A stretch of 64,000 nt of DNA from Candidatus Accumulibacter contiguus (lineage in GTDB: Bacteria; Pseudomonadota; Gammaproteobacteria; Burkholderiales; Rhodocyclaceae): contig NZ_SPMX01000007.1 of NCBI RefSeq assembly GCF_012940005.1, positions 1 through 64,000 on the forward strand. Direction: 5' to 3'. Under the pieces are notes generated by a model. The model was given only the letters and a program-made list of their open reading frames with translations. It ran no database searches and was not told where the DNA came from. Shown piece after piece: positions 23,689 to 32,636 of the stretch. A program made the translations under genes and the position numbers. Within the stretch, counting starts at the first letter, position 1. Each line of letters begins with the position of its first letter.

Positions 23689-26600
23689 TCACCCGTGTGG
23701 TTTGAAGAGGATCGCGGCAACGATGCTGCGGCTCGCGCACAGACTGCCGGGGTTGAGGATCTGGTTGCCGACCTTGACCTCGGCCATCGCCGGGTTCATG
23801 TCGTTGGCGACGATGCAGTGGTCTCCCTGGTTGAAGCTGGTATTGTTGAGACGAACCCCCAGGGACAGCAGCGACAGCAGTGTCTCGGCGCCGCGCTCGC
23901 CGAGACGATTGCCGGTAGCGCGCAGGGTGTTGCCGTAGAGCAGGGCGTTGGCGATCAGGTTGCCACTGCGCAGACTGAATGACTGGTTGTCCTGGTACGC
24001 GAGGTCATCGAGCGTTGCCAGCAGCTGACAGCTCGCGCTGGTATTGCTCTGCCCGGTACGCGACTGGTTGTCGTTGAACATCAGCTTGCCTGCCGGGAAG
24101 AGCTGCTCCACTGCCGCTGCCCGTTGCGGCAGCAGCATCGCGGGGGCGGCGTGCGATGCAGCCGCGCGCAGAGCCGCCGCCTGCGCGTCGATGGCGGCGC
24201 TCTCGCTGACCGGCGCGGCCGCGTCCTTCTCGGGAACGATCTGCGGCCTCGCCTCGGCCGTCTGCAGCGTGCTGGCGCGCTGCAGACGCATCCCTGCCGC
24301 GGCCTGGTTGACACCGCCGAGGTCGTAGATGAAGACCGTGCCGGCCATGCGCTCCTGTACGGAGAGTCCCGACAGCTCGCTGGAAAAGACGTTGTCGGTG
24401 CACTGCAGCGGACCGAAAGCAATCGCATAGAGCGCCAGCCCGACCGGTTGGTCGACCAGGTTCTCGTGGATGCGCGCTGCCGGCCGCGAGTTGAAAGTCT
24501 CGCCTTGGGCAAGGGCACGTGCGTCGAGCAGATTGAAGTTGGCAACGAGATTCAACACGATGCCACCGCGCCGGCCGGCGATCAGATCCTCGCTGCTCAC
24601 GTCCGGGGTCAGCGGTCCATTATCGACCAGGCGATTGTGCGCGATCTCCACGTCCTCGCCATAGGCGACGAAGATGCCGCAAACGGGATTGGCGCCGCTG
24701 ACGCCATTGCGCTCGATGTCGTTGTCGACGATGGCCAGCGCTTCGCACATGCCGAGCGAGATGCCGCCCAGTCCCTGCGACGCCGCGGTGAGGCGCAGCG
24801 CGTTGTCGAAGGGGTTCTGCAGACAGCCACTGATATGGTTACCACGGATCGCGAGCCCGACCACCGGGGTGCCGAGCTGCCGGCGTGCAGCAGCGAGTGC
24901 ATTGGCGCGCAAGGCTGCCGCCGGCACCGACACGGCGCCGGTACCGATGCCCGACAATCCCATCGCCGCGATTTCGTTGCGCTCGATGGTGATATCGTAA
25001 AGGAAGCCGGAGTTCTCGGGGTTCGGCGCTTCGTCGGCCTTCAGCACGATCGTCAGCACGAAGGACTGATCGTTCTGGATCGGCTGCAGATCCAGCTTGT
25101 CGATCACGAAACCGGGCTCGCCCTCGGTGACGCGGAAGGTCGCCGGGTTGCTGCCGAAAAGGAAGCTGCCGTCGGCATCGGTGACGAACGAGCGCGCCTC
25201 GTTGGTCGCCGTGTTGGTCAAGGTGATCTGTACGCCGGCGCGCGGCTTGCCATCGGGACCGATGACGCGCACCGTCACACCGGCTTCCTGCGGCAAGGTG
25301 AACACATGTTCCGGCTCCGGCAGTGGCGCGAGCGGCGAAGCCCCCAGCGTCACGCCGTTGCCGGCGCCGCCGACGATCACGTTCTCGAGTACGCGCACAC
25401 GCTCGCAAGCGTTGCCCAGTCGAATGCCGCCGAGCGCCCGATACGGCTGCTTCAGCACGACTAGCGACGGCAGCTTGATCGCCCACACCTGGTTGACATA
25501 GCGCACGAACAGCCGCGGATTGAAATAGACGATCACCAGCCTGGCACAGGGATCGGTGGGGTCGACCGGATCGGTCTCGGTCGGCACGTCGAGCGGCGGC
25601 ATGTCCGGCGCCGGCAACAGGCGGATGTCGTTGCGCTCGATCCGGCTATCGTCGCCGGCGAGATGGATCGCCACATCGCTGCCGCGCTTGTCGAGCATGC
25701 GGATGCGGTTGTGGTGGATGTTGACGCCTTTCGCCTGGCGCGCGTGGATGGCGTTGCTGCAGGCAAGAATGCGGTTGTACGCGATCTCGATGTCGACGCT
25801 GCCAGCGGCCTGGCTCGCCTCGATGACGATGGCGGTGCCGCCGAGCGTCACCATGTCCAGGTGCTCGAGGCTGACGTTCTCGGCATCGCGAATCGTGAAC
25901 ATCGGCAGCGTTGCGCCCTGCTCACGCGGAATCACTTTGGTCTGGGTGTCGCAGCCCTTGATCCTGACGTTGCGCCGGCCGGCAATCAGCGCATTGGTCT
26001 GGTGCAGGCCGGGCAGCAGGCAGATCTCGCCACCGTTCACGGGCAGGTGCTGCAGCGCTTCTTCGATCGAATCGAAGTCACCGTGGCTGTTGCGGCCGTC
26101 ACCGACGAGGAAGGTGCAACATATTTTCTGGTTGCTCAGCGGTCGAAAGATGCGTCGGCAGTCGTCGATGTCGCCGGCAGCATGGCTGATGCTCAGCGGC
26201 GGCGGGCCGTTCCAGTTGAGGATGCCGAGCGCGACGCGACGATGCCGCACGCCCTGCGGCGGCGCCTTGGTCGGCCACAGCGGTGGCTCGAAAGCGACTC
26301 CCGACGCGCGCACCGGGAAGGTCCAGTAGTCGCCAGGTTGATAGTTGGCGTTGTTCGCGGTCGCCGCCTCGAACTCGACCCGGATGCCGTCCTTCAACTC
26401 GACCGGGTTGGCGCCGCCGACCGGAAAATCGGCCACCCGGGCGATGCCGTTCCAGAGTCGGAAGAAACCGCTCGCCGGGGTTGCCGCCGGCCAGACGCCC
26501 TGCACCTGGGTCAGTGACAGTACGCCATCCTGCGCCAGCGTGGCATCGGCGCTCAGCGTGACCTGCCAGGCGCCCAGGGCCGCGTCGAAGACGAGCGCTT

Positions 26601-27450
26601 CGAGATGGAAATCGCTGACCCCGCAATGGTTGATCATCTGGTCGTTGGCGGTGATCGTGACCGTGCCGCTACCCGGCGCAGCGGCTGCGTAGAGACCACG
26701 GCCGACGAGACCGCCATTCCACTGCGACCACTTGAAGCGCGCCTGACCCAGGGCATCCGGGTCGGCGATCTCGATACGGTAGAGGTAGTGTTCGAGGCCG
26801 CTGTAGCCACCACCGGCAGCGAGCGGACAGTCGCCGGTGATGGTCAGCAGCGGCGCCGGCGAGACCGTCAGCTTGCCCTTGGCGCCGAAGTCGTCGGCGA
26901 GGTCGGCGGCGGCGCTGCAGTCATCGTTGGGACCGAGGCGCAGCAACTGCAGCTTGACGAAGGCCTGCGTACGCTCGGTCGTGTCCGGCCCGCCCAGCGC
27001 CGGCTCGATCAGGTTCAACGGGTCCTGAAAACCGCTGACCGAGTCTTCCCAGACATCGAGAACGACCAGGTCGCGAACGCCATCGGCGATCGTGGACGGC
27101 GCCGCTTGCGGCGTCTGGAAAGGCGGCGCGAAATAGCCAGCGAGGAAACTCGATGGGGCGGCCAGCGTCAGCGAAAGACCATCGGCCCACGCCCGGCCGG
27201 CAGCGAGATCGACCTTGACCAGCATGCCATCGCTACTGGCGGCCTGCAGTTTGAAGCCGGCCGGGTTTGCCGCCGGCACCGCCAACAGACCGTCGCCGAA
27301 GGCATCGCGAGCGACCACGGTGCGCCACCTGCTGGCGATCGCCGCCGCCTCGTTCCAGTCGCGGTCCAGCAGCACGCGGCCCTGCTGGTGCAGCACGCCG
27401 CTGTAATGAGGCGCCGTATCGAATGCGAGGAAGGAGAAGTCGCCCTTCAT
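23689..27450 (-). CDS. DUF6519 / right-handed parallel beta-helix protein of the eCIS
   Basis: A 1253-residue protein. Residues 1-~440 match the DUF6519-type start (GDFSFLAFDTAPHYSGVLHQQGRVLLDRDWNEA). Residues ~450-705 form a parallel beta-helix with many N/G-rich coils such as VDIEIAYNRILACSNAIHA. A CnaB-like insert follows at ~722-806 (VRVIGPDGKPRAGVQITLTN), then a second beta-helix portion (~815-1060) and a coiled Ala-rich region. Beta-helices are typical of receptor-binding spikes and polysaccharide-active fibres, so it is the best candidate for the missing fibre function, although eCIS effectors can also look like this. It follows the gpI-like gene with a 12-nt gap. Confidence 0.75.
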   Translation of the reverse strand: MKGDFSFLAFDTAPHYSGVLHQQGRVLLDRDWNEAAAIASRWRTVVARDAFGDGLLAVPAANPAGFKLQAASSDGMLVKVDLAAGRAWADGLSLTLAAPSSFLAGYFAPPFQTPQAAPSTIADGVRDLVVLDVWEDSVSGFQDPLNLIEPALGGPDTTERTQAFVKLQLLRLGPNDDCSAAADLADDFGAKGKLTVSPAPLLTITGDCPLAAGGGYSGLEHYLYRIEIADPDALGQARFKWSQWNGGLVGRGLYAAAAPGSGTVTITANDQMINHCGVSDFHLEALVFDAALGAWQVTLSADATLAQDGVLSLTQVQGVWPAATPASGFFRLWNGIARVADFPVGGANPVELKDGIRVEFEAATANNANYQPGDYWTFPVRASGVAFEPPLWPTKAPPQGVRHRRVALGILNWNGPPPLSISHAAGDIDDCRRIFRPLSNQKICCTFLVGDGRNSHGDFDSIEEALQHLPVNGGEICLLPGLHQTNALIAGRRNVRIKGCDTQTKVIPREQGATLPMFTIRDAENVSLEHLDMVTLGGTAIVIEASQAAGSVDIEIAYNRILACSNAIHARQAKGVNIHHNRIRMLDKRGSDVAIHLAGDDSRIERNDIRLLPAPDMPPLDVPTETDPVDPTDPCARLVIVYFNPRLFVRYVNQVWAIKLPSLVVLKQPYRALGGIRLGNACERVRVLENVIVGGAGNGVTLGASPLAPLPEPEHVFTLPQEAGVTVRVIGPDGKPRAGVQITLTNTATNEARSFVTDADGSFLFGSNPATFRVTEGEPGFVIDKLDLQPIQNDQSFVLTIVLKADEAPNPENSGFLYDITIERNEIAAMGLSGIGTGAVSVPAAALRANALAAARRQLGTPVVGLAIRGNHISGCLQNPFDNALRLTAASQGLGGISLGMCEALAIVDNDIERNGVSGANPVCGIFVAYGEDVEIAHNRLVDNGPLTPDVSSEDLIAGRRGGIVLNLVANFNLLDARALAQGETFNSRPAARIHENLVDQPVGLALYAIAFGPLQCTDNVFSSELSGLSVQERMAGTVFIYDLGGVNQAAAGMRLQRASTLQTAEARPQIVPEKDAAAPVSESAAIDAQAAALRAAASHAAPAMLLPQRAAAVEQLFPAGKLMFNDNQSRTGQSNTSASCQLLATLDDLAYQDNQSFSLRSGNLIANALLYGNTLRATGNRLGERGAETLLSLLSLGVRLNNTSFNQGDHCIVANDMNPAMAEVKVGNQILNPGSLCASRSIVAAILFKPHG

Positions 27451-27462
27451 GATAGTGATCCC

Positions 27463-29823
27463 CTAAGTGATCGGAATGAGCACCGGTCGCACCCCGACTG
27501 GCATGAATTCCTGCAGCCGGATGCCGATGTTTTTCCATTTGTGCGTGTTGCGCAGATACCCGAATGCGCCCATCTCATCGCTGGCCGGGCCGTCCTCGCG
27601 GATGCGGCGGTCACAGTCGAGCCGTAGCTGTGCATAACCCGGGCGACCAAAGCACTCGGCACTGAAGCGCAGCCGTGCCTCGCGGCCAAAGACGCAGCCG
27701 AAGTGCTGCGGCAAGCGGTCATGGTCGCCGCTGAACCAGCAGAATTTCAGGCAACTGCCGCGCTGGCCGACGCTGACATCGACGGTGTGGCTGTCCTGGT
27801 TGTCGTGCACCTCGAGGCGGTGCACGAACAGGCCGCCTTCGCCGCGCGCGGTCTGCACGCGCACGCGGCCGAAGGCGGTGAGGCCGCGCACCACCAGGTC
27901 CGGGCCCCATGCCAGATCGGCGTTGCCGGTGGCGGCGCCGAGCGCCAGGGCCGGCAACGTCGCAGTGCTGCCGCTGCCGGCATCGACGATGCTGTCGGCC
28001 AGCGTCAGCAGGTAGCCGCTGTCGATCGCCAGCGGACCAGCAATGCTACGTTCCAGTGCCACGGCCGGCACCTGATCGAAAGCATCGCTTTCGGCGGGGG
28101 CGAGACCATAGTCCTTGGTAAGGCGCAGCGCTTCGCGAATCGGCGCGCGCGTATCGCTGGCACTACCGTCGAGCAGCAGCCCGCCGCCAGGATCGAGTGT
28201 GCAGCCGAGGATGCGCAACTGGCCGAGAGCCGCCTGCATCAGCAGCGCATCGCCAGCCGGGAACGCCGCAGCGCGCGTCAGGTACAGGCCTTCGAGCAGC
28301 AGTTCAAGGACTTCGGCATTGGCTGCCCCGACTCCGCCGATCTGCGTCGGCCGCGCCCGCAGCGGCTGCAGCAGGCGGACTACCGGCCGTTCACCGGGTG
28401 CGCTGCGAATCCATAGGGATTGCGCGAGGCGCAGCGACAGAACACCGGCGTCGTTGCCGATGCCGGCGATCGCGCCGAGGTCGAGGACATGCGTCTGGCT
28501 GTCGGTGATCTCGATGAGCAGCGCTTGCGAGCGGTTCGGCAGGTCGTCGAGCGCATGCTGTAGCGCGAAAGCATCGTCGAACCAGTTGATGCGCCTGACC
28601 TCATAGGCCTGCTCGCCAGGCCAGCTGGCCGGCAAAGGCAAACGCTGCACGGGGTGCGCACCGCTGGGACCGGCCTGCGCATAGCAGGCCGACACCAGCA
28701 GGCCGTCTGCCAGGGGTTCGGCCTGTGTCGCCGGGTCGGCATCCGGCACGCCGAACACCAACCGGCCACGTTCGGGGTCGATCGCTACTTCCCAGTCGCG
28801 CAGCGGCGGTGCGATGCCAGTCTCCCAGGCACAGAGATTGGCGCCGCGAATTCGCCAGGCCTGCCCGAGGAAGGGCGTTTCGGGCAGGTGCAGCACCAGC
28901 CCGACCGGGTCGGAGCCGGGATGCGCGTCGCGCGGGTCGGTGTAGGTCTGCACGCTGACATAGCTCGCCGGGCGGCCGGCTGGCGTACCGTCGCTGAGCC
29001 GTGCCGGCGGCATCCGGTCCGGTACTTCGTCTTCGCCGCCGAGGCGCGGCGGTTCTGCATCGGCATGGAAACGATGCCGGTTGAACAGCGGCCAGGGCTC
29101 GCCCTGTGCCTGTACGTCGAAGCGCACGGCCAGGGCAGCAGCGCCGGGTGACGGCGGAATGGCGGCGATCTGCCGGAACAGCGGCCGCGACAAAGGCACC
29201 TGGAAGTCTTCGAGCCGCCACAACAGCACCGCCAGATTCGGCAGGTTCCAGCCCGACAGGCCCAGCGTCGGCGGCTTGACGTCGACCACCCGTGCGCACG
29301 CATCGAAAGCTCCACCAGTCAGCGAGAGCAGCGCCGGATCGCGCAGTGTCGCGGTGCCACCGCGGATGGCGGCGGTGAACTCGCTGGCGAGACGCAGTGG
29401 CGGCATTCCGCCGGCGTCGGGACGCTGGTGATTCAGGTGCTGGTTCCACGCCAGGCGCTCGCGCATCTCGACCGCATGCGCCGCCCAGCCCGAGAGCGCG
29501 AAGACCTGCGACTCGACGGCGCCGAGCGTGCCCTTGCGGCGGCGGTGGAAAACCGTGCGCGCGACATCGGCGCGCAGCGTCCACGGGTTGCCAGCCAGGC
29601 GAGAGGTGCCCAGCAGGTCGGCGAGGTAGGCCACCACCCAGTCATCGCAGTGTTCGATGAAGAGGTCGTGATACTGTGCGTCGGTACGGGCATGCAGCGC
29701 TGCGAAGGCGTCTTCGATGACGCCGAGAAATGCTGCGAGTTGTCCGGGCGGCGTCTGCTCACTGTCGCGAATGCGATACACCTCGGGAAGCCGCTCGTAC
29801 AGCGGCCGGCGTGGCGAGCTCAT
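27463..29823 (-). CDS. Baseplate protein with phage P2 gpI-like N-terminus (Afp12-type)
   Basis: A 786-residue protein. The first ~170 residues follow the gpI/tail-protein pattern (LYERLPEVYRIRD, then FLGVIEDAFAALHARTDAQYHDLFIEHCDDWVVAYLADLLG). The remainder is beta-rich and unassigned, with SGWNLPNLAVLLWRLEDFQVPLSRP near residue 205. In contractile injection systems this wedge-associated protein sits at the baseplate periphery and would hold fibres. The start overlaps the stop of the upstream J-like gene by 4 nt (29820-29823). Confidence 0.8.
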   Translation of the reverse strand: MSSPRRPLYERLPEVYRIRDSEQTPPGQLAAFLGVIEDAFAALHARTDAQYHDLFIEHCDDWVVAYLADLLGTSRLAGNPWTLRADVARTVFHRRRKGTLGAVESQVFALSGWAAHAVEMRERLAWNQHLNHQRPDAGGMPPLRLASEFTAAIRGGTATLRDPALLSLTGGAFDACARVVDVKPPTLGLSGWNLPNLAVLLWRLEDFQVPLSRPLFRQIAAIPPSPGAAALAVRFDVQAQGEPWPLFNRHRFHADAEPPRLGGEDEVPDRMPPARLSDGTPAGRPASYVSVQTYTDPRDAHPGSDPVGLVLHLPETPFLGQAWRIRGANLCAWETGIAPPLRDWEVAIDPERGRLVFGVPDADPATQAEPLADGLLVSACYAQAGPSGAHPVQRLPLPASWPGEQAYEVRRINWFDDAFALQHALDDLPNRSQALLIEITDSQTHVLDLGAIAGIGNDAGVLSLRLAQSLWIRSAPGERPVVRLLQPLRARPTQIGGVGAANAEVLELLLEGLYLTRAAAFPAGDALLMQAALGQLRILGCTLDPGGGLLLDGSASDTRAPIREALRLTKDYGLAPAESDAFDQVPAVALERSIAGPLAIDSGYLLTLADSIVDAGSGSTATLPALALGAATGNADLAWGPDLVVRGLTAFGRVRVQTARGEGGLFVHRLEVHDNQDSHTVDVSVGQRGSCLKFCWFSGDHDRLPQHFGCVFGREARLRFSAECFGRPGYAQLRLDCDRRIREDGPASDEMGAFGYLRNTHKWKNIGIRLQEFMPVGVRPVLIPIT

Positions 29824-32636
29824 GGCAGCCCTCCTGGCTCGTCAGCGGCGAACTGCAACTGCAGCGCCGTCGCCTGCAGCGCCAGCAGCCGGTCGCCGGC
29901 GCAGGCCAGCGAGCGCTGTGTCGCCGGAACATTGGCGATCGACAGCGCCGGCTGGAACAGCGCTGGGCTCAACTGCAGGCCCGGTTTCGCCTGCACCAGC
30001 GGTGGCCTGGCGACGGCGAGCGCAGTAAGCCGCACCCATATCACACCGCTTACCTGCTGCACGGCGGCGACGACCTGCGAGCCGTGCACCCCTTCACCGA
30101 ATTGCCGCTGCTGCCAACTGAACAGACCTCGTGACGAATCGACGCCATTGCCCTCTTCGCCACTCGCTCCCAGGGCTTCGAGGATCGCCAGACGCAGGTC
30201 TTCGGTGCGTCGGGTCGGGTCGTAACCCACCACCAGATGCAGCGACACCGGCGTGCGCGCACCTGCCACGACCAGCAACGGGCAGCGCCTGGCGCCGCGT
30301 GCGCCCACCGCTGCGCGCAGCGCGTCGCTGGCGGCTGTGGCATCGGCTGCCGCAGCGCTCGCGGTGAGGATGGTGACGCGCACCAGCGCGGCGCCGTCGA
30401 CCTGGGTGCAGGCAGCGCGCGCCTTCAGCACGCCGGGAATGGCCAGTGCCTCGGCCTCGTAATCGGCCAGACTGACGATACGGCCCAGGCTTTGCATGGT
30501 TCCCGGTGCAGCCAGGCGTGCGCCATCGGCACCCTCAGGTTCGGCACCGCCGGTCACCGCTTCGAGCAGGAAAGCCGCTTCGAGTCCGGCGACCTTCTTG
30601 TCGGCCTGTGGTTTCGCGTCGGCCTGCAGCAGCCCGTGCGCACCCGCGCCACTGCGGTAGACCGCCAGCACATTGCCACGACCGGAGCGCAAACGCGCGC
30701 CGCTCTTGCCGTCACCGAACTGCACCCAACTCTTGCCGTCGGCATCCTCACGCACGATATAGACGTGCTCTCTTGGCGTACGCCCGAAAAGACTGTCTAC
30801 GCGCGTCCAGGCGACGCCATCGACCCACACCTGCAACTGCGGCAGCAGCGGCGGCACCTGCGTCGTGTCGAGCAGATAGGTGAGCGGCGTCCTGGGTAGC
30901 GCGAAGGTCTGGAAAACTGCGCGTGCATCGCCGTCTCCCAGTGTGATCCGGGCCTCGGTTTTACCCTGTGTCGCTTCGACCAGGTTGCCGTACACCGTGA
31001 CTTGCGGTGCGCTGTGGTCGAACTGCGTGTAGTCGAATTCGCGGTCGAGCTGCACACGATGCCAGCCCGGCTGCCCGCCATCGTCGCTGGCGACGGACAG
31101 GGCGGTGGCGGCGACCAGAGCCGGGCCTGGGCCGGAAAACAGCAGGCTGCGCCTGGCCAGCGCGGCGGCTTCACCGACCGTGCCATAGAAATGCAGTTCC
31201 TTCCCGCGGGTCGCGGCCGTCGGCACGAAGTCGGCGCGCAACTCGAAAGGCTCGCCGACGACCTCGTGAAAGCTGATGCCGCGGATGTCGGCATAGCCGA
31301 GCGTGCTGCCGTTTTCGCTGATCGCCAGGTCCTCGTCCAGCGTCAGCACCGTGCTGGCACCGCTCAGTGGTCCCCAAGCCAGTGATTGCCGATCGACCTG
31401 CGCGATGCGACGTTCGAGCAGACGCTTGCGGCGATTGCTCGCGTTACTGCCGACGCTGAGGTTGGCCTCGATCAGCAGCCGCGTGCCGGCGACCACGCTG
31501 CTGACCTCGCCGTCGAGCGGCATCTGCGTCGATTGCAGCGACGGTACGGCCGGTGCGGCGGTGGTGGCGGCGAGCTTGCGCACATACGACACCTGGCTGG
31601 TGGTCGCGCGCCCCTTGTCGTCCACATCGACCTGCGTGGCTGGTGCGTTGTGCCCGAAGTGGCGGTGTGTTCCGGCAAGTTTCCAGGCCCGCAGGCGCGG
31701 CGTCGACGCGAGCGTGGGCACGCCGAGCCCGGCCGCGAGCAGCGGCCGTGCCAGCGGCTGAGCAACGAGACCTGGCGTCAGGAAGGACAGTGGTGACGCG
31801 ATCTTGAGCGACAGCGGCTGCAGCAGTGGCGTGAACAGCGAAGTCGCAGCCGGCAAGGTTGCCGAAACGAGGCGCGGTGGTGTCAGCAGTCTGAAGCGTG
31901 GCGGCTTCTTCAGGCTGGTGATGCCGCCTTGCATCTTCACGACGGTACTGCCAAAGGCTTCCCAGGTCTTGTCTACGACCATCACCTGCGTATGATCGAA
32001 CGCTTCGCCAGCAGCGCGGGCGACGCCGACCAGGATGCGGTCGCCGGCTTTGAGCTGCACCGCGACGCCAGCATCGACCAATAGCGTGAAGGTGTCGCTG
32101 CCGTAACGAATGTCGGGTACCTGGCGCGGCCGATACAGATGAAACTGCGAAAGCGCCGGCTGCGCGAGCAGTTGGACGCCGGTCTCGAAAACCGATGGCT
32201 TGTCGTCGCCGGCGAGCTGCGCCTGGATGCCCAGGCCAGCCGGCAGCAGCACGGGTTGTGTACCCTTCACCGCGAACGCGAAACGCGCGCGTCCCGCGAC
32301 TCCTGGCGCGAGCCGGTAGCCCAGCAGGCGCACCAGGTCGGCGACGCTGTCGCGCCACTTGGCGCTGCGCAGATAGGCCTCGTTGGCGTAGAGATCCTGG
32401 TAGAAGCTGAGAATGTCGCCGACCTCGGCGGCGGCTTCGATCAGCGCGATGCCGGGGTCGTCGGGCAGGCGGTGCGTCCACTCGGCGAGCACCGTACTCG
32501 CGTCCAGCCGCGACAGCATGTGCTCGCGCAGGTCGGCGTAGCTGCCGATGCGGTAGTCGATGGTGCTCAGGCCCGGCCGGTTGTCGACCGTCTTCGGGAA
32601 AGCAGCCGGCTGGCGGCAATCGTTGGTACAGCTCAT
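29820..32636 (-). CDS. Second baseplate wedge protein, gp6/gpJ-like (Afp11-type)
   Basis: A 938-residue protein. The start at 32636 (MSCTNDCRQPAAF) overlaps the stop of the other gp6-like gene by 4 nt; a longer frame upstream is not in family register. The N-terminal part has LSTIDYRIGSYADLREHMLSRL and the helix LIEAAAEVGDILSFYQDLYANEAYLRSA, common in baseplate J/gp47-family proteins. The C-terminus (LGRIVSLADYEAEALAIPGVLKARA) is the gp6-type domain that builds the inner wedge ring. Confidence 0.82.
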   Translation of the reverse strand: MSCTNDCRQPAAFPKTVDNRPGLSTIDYRIGSYADLREHMLSRLDASTVLAEWTHRLPDDPGIALIEAAAEVGDILSFYQDLYANEAYLRSAKWRDSVADLVRLLGYRLAPGVAGRARFAFAVKGTQPVLLPAGLGIQAQLAGDDKPSVFETGVQLLAQPALSQFHLYRPRQVPDIRYGSDTFTLLVDAGVAVQLKAGDRILVGVARAAGEAFDHTQVMVVDKTWEAFGSTVVKMQGGITSLKKPPRFRLLTPPRLVSATLPAATSLFTPLLQPLSLKIASPLSFLTPGLVAQPLARPLLAAGLGVPTLASTPRLRAWKLAGTHRHFGHNAPATQVDVDDKGRATTSQVSYVRKLAATTAAPAVPSLQSTQMPLDGEVSSVVAGTRLLIEANLSVGSNASNRRKRLLERRIAQVDRQSLAWGPLSGASTVLTLDEDLAISENGSTLGYADIRGISFHEVVGEPFELRADFVPTAATRGKELHFYGTVGEAAALARRSLLFSGPGPALVAATALSVASDDGGQPGWHRVQLDREFDYTQFDHSAPQVTVYGNLVEATQGKTEARITLGDGDARAVFQTFALPRTPLTYLLDTTQVPPLLPQLQVWVDGVAWTRVDSLFGRTPREHVYIVREDADGKSWVQFGDGKSGARLRSGRGNVLAVYRSGAGAHGLLQADAKPQADKKVAGLEAAFLLEAVTGGAEPEGADGARLAAPGTMQSLGRIVSLADYEAEALAIPGVLKARAACTQVDGAALVRVTILTASAAAADATAASDALRAAVGARGARRCPLLVVAGARTPVSLHLVVGYDPTRRTEDLRLAILEALGASGEEGNGVDSSRGLFSWQQRQFGEGVHGSQVVAAVQQVSGVIWVRLTALAVARPPLVQAKPGLQLSPALFQPALSIANVPATQRSLACAGDRLLALQATALQLQFAADEPGGLP

